From: Burkholderiaceae bacterium
GTDB lineage: Bacteria > Pseudomonadota > Gammaproteobacteria > Burkholderiales > Burkholderiaceae
Direction of reading: 5' to 3'
Assembly: GCA_947373615.1 (NCBI GenBank)
Contig: CANBYN010000098.1
Coordinates: 1-6,819 of the forward strand
DNA length: 6,819 nt
Shown here piece after piece: positions 6,287 to 6,819 of the stretch. The notes below the pieces were generated by a model, which saw only the letters and a list, made by a program, of their open reading frames with translations, did no database searches and was not told the DNA's origin. Both the position numbers and the translations under genes were made by a program. Position 1 is the first letter of the stretch. Every line of letters starts with the position of its first letter.

Positions 6287-6312
6287 AACAGCATGGGGTA
6301 ATAAACAGGTAA

Positions 6313-6819
6313 TTAATCGGAAGTCTTATCTTCCGGCTGATTTTGATAGCGAGGGTCTTGGGCACGTTCTTCTTCATCATCACGATCACGGCGAACTGAA
6401 TCCAAGTAATCCTGTAGTGAATAACAAAGCTTATCGCAACCAAAACCGGTTAAAGCGGAGATCTCAAATACAGGACCTTTCCACTTAAACTGTTTTACAA
6501 AGTCAGCAACTACTTTTTTACGATCCTCTTCAGGAATCATGTCGACCTTGTTTAAAACCAACCAACGTGGTTTTTCAACTAAAGCTTCATCATATTTTCG
6601 CAGTTCATTCACAATGGCTTTGGCATCAGCCACTGGATCAACGTTCTCATCAAATGGCGCAATATCTACCAAGTGCAAGAGGACGCCCGTGCGCTGCAAA
6701 TGACGTAAGAATCGATGACCTAAGCCAGCACCCTCAGCGGCACCTTCAATCAGCCCTGGAATATCGGCGATCACAAAACTGCGTTCGCTACCGACGCGCA
6801 CCACACCTAAATTGGGATG
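6313..6819 (-). CDS. obgE: GTPase Obg/CgtA, C-terminal part (5' end beyond the window)
   Basis: The last 168 residues and stop of the ribosome-assembly GTPase Obg, which acts on the 50S subunit. The frame is open to the right edge: the first codons in the window read HPNLGVVRVGS, the conserved segment of the G2 region, so the gene continues beyond the window and the GTG at 6804 is not the start. Counting from that histidine: G3 DIPGLIEGA (19-27), G4 NKVD (90-93), G5 SALTG (121-125). After the G domain the protein ends in a short charged tail with RRDRDDEEERAQDPRY (143-158); there is no C-terminal OCT domain, as is usual in proteobacteria. The Obg fold, P-loop and G2 threonine lie outside the window. 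In related bacteria rplU and rpmA precede this gene, which would place proB at the end of that ribosomal cluster. Confidence 0.97.
   Translation of the reverse strand, partial: HPNLGVVRVGSERSFVIADIPGLIEGAAEGAGLGHRFLRHLQRTGVLLHLVDIAPFDENVDPVADAKAIVNELRKYDEALVEKPRWLVLNKVDMIPEEDRKKVVADFVKQFKWKGPVFEISALTGFGCDKLCYSLQDYLDSVRRDRDDEEERAQDPRYQNQPEDKTSD

Noticed and set aside
6313..6804. Obg fragment read as a complete 163-residue protein starting at GTG 6804
   Set aside because: The frame is open to the window edge and the upstream residues HPNLG belong to the conserved Obg G domain, so the gene is simply cut by the window.

Overview
The window looks like core chromosome of a betaproteobacterium in the Burkholderiales, most likely a Polynucleobacter-type freshwater bacterium. 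The grounds are the proteins (ProRS, RppH, Obg lacking an OCT domain but ending in a charged ERAQDPRY-type tail, a CNP1-like lipoprotein, a PP0621-type CxxC protein), their familiar Burkholderiales gene order, moderate base composition (less G+C-rich than Burkholderia or Ralstonia appears) and very tight packing. The genus is an inference from memory of the families; no search was possible.

Layout. Positions 1-1117 (minus strand) hold an eight-helix CcsA/YpjD-type membrane protein of the cytochrome c assembly superfamily, followed in the same reading frame by the start of a small membrane-anchored CxxC protein that runs off the left edge. Positions 1138-2520 (plus) hold ffh, divergent from the membrane gene with only 20 bp between start codons. 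Positions 2548-4290 (minus) hold proS, convergent with ffh across 27 bp. A 48 bp divergent intergenic region (4291-4338) separates proS from the plus-strand pair rppH (4339-4938) and a CNP1-like lipoprotein gene (4935-5507), which overlap by 4 bp. Positions 5504-6819 (minus) hold the 3' part of obgE followed by proB; proB meets the lipoprotein gene tail to tail with a 4 bp overlap of the two stop codons.

Functionally this is housekeeping: co-translational membrane targeting (Ffh), proline tRNA charging (ProS), proline synthesis (ProB), mRNA 5'-end processing (RppH), ribosome assembly (Obg) and probable haem or cytochrome membrane biology. There is no mobile element, CRISPR array, rRNA, tRNA or phage gene, and no intergenic stretch exceeds 48 bp. 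I see no convincing undescribed system. The points that merit a second look are small: the unusual start and in-frame arrangement of the CxxC gene behind a single UGA, two back-to-back A-AAA-AAG heptamers in ffh with a stop close by in the -1 frame, a glutamate 5-kinase that ends where its PUA domain would begin, and two convergent junctions without recognisable terminators.
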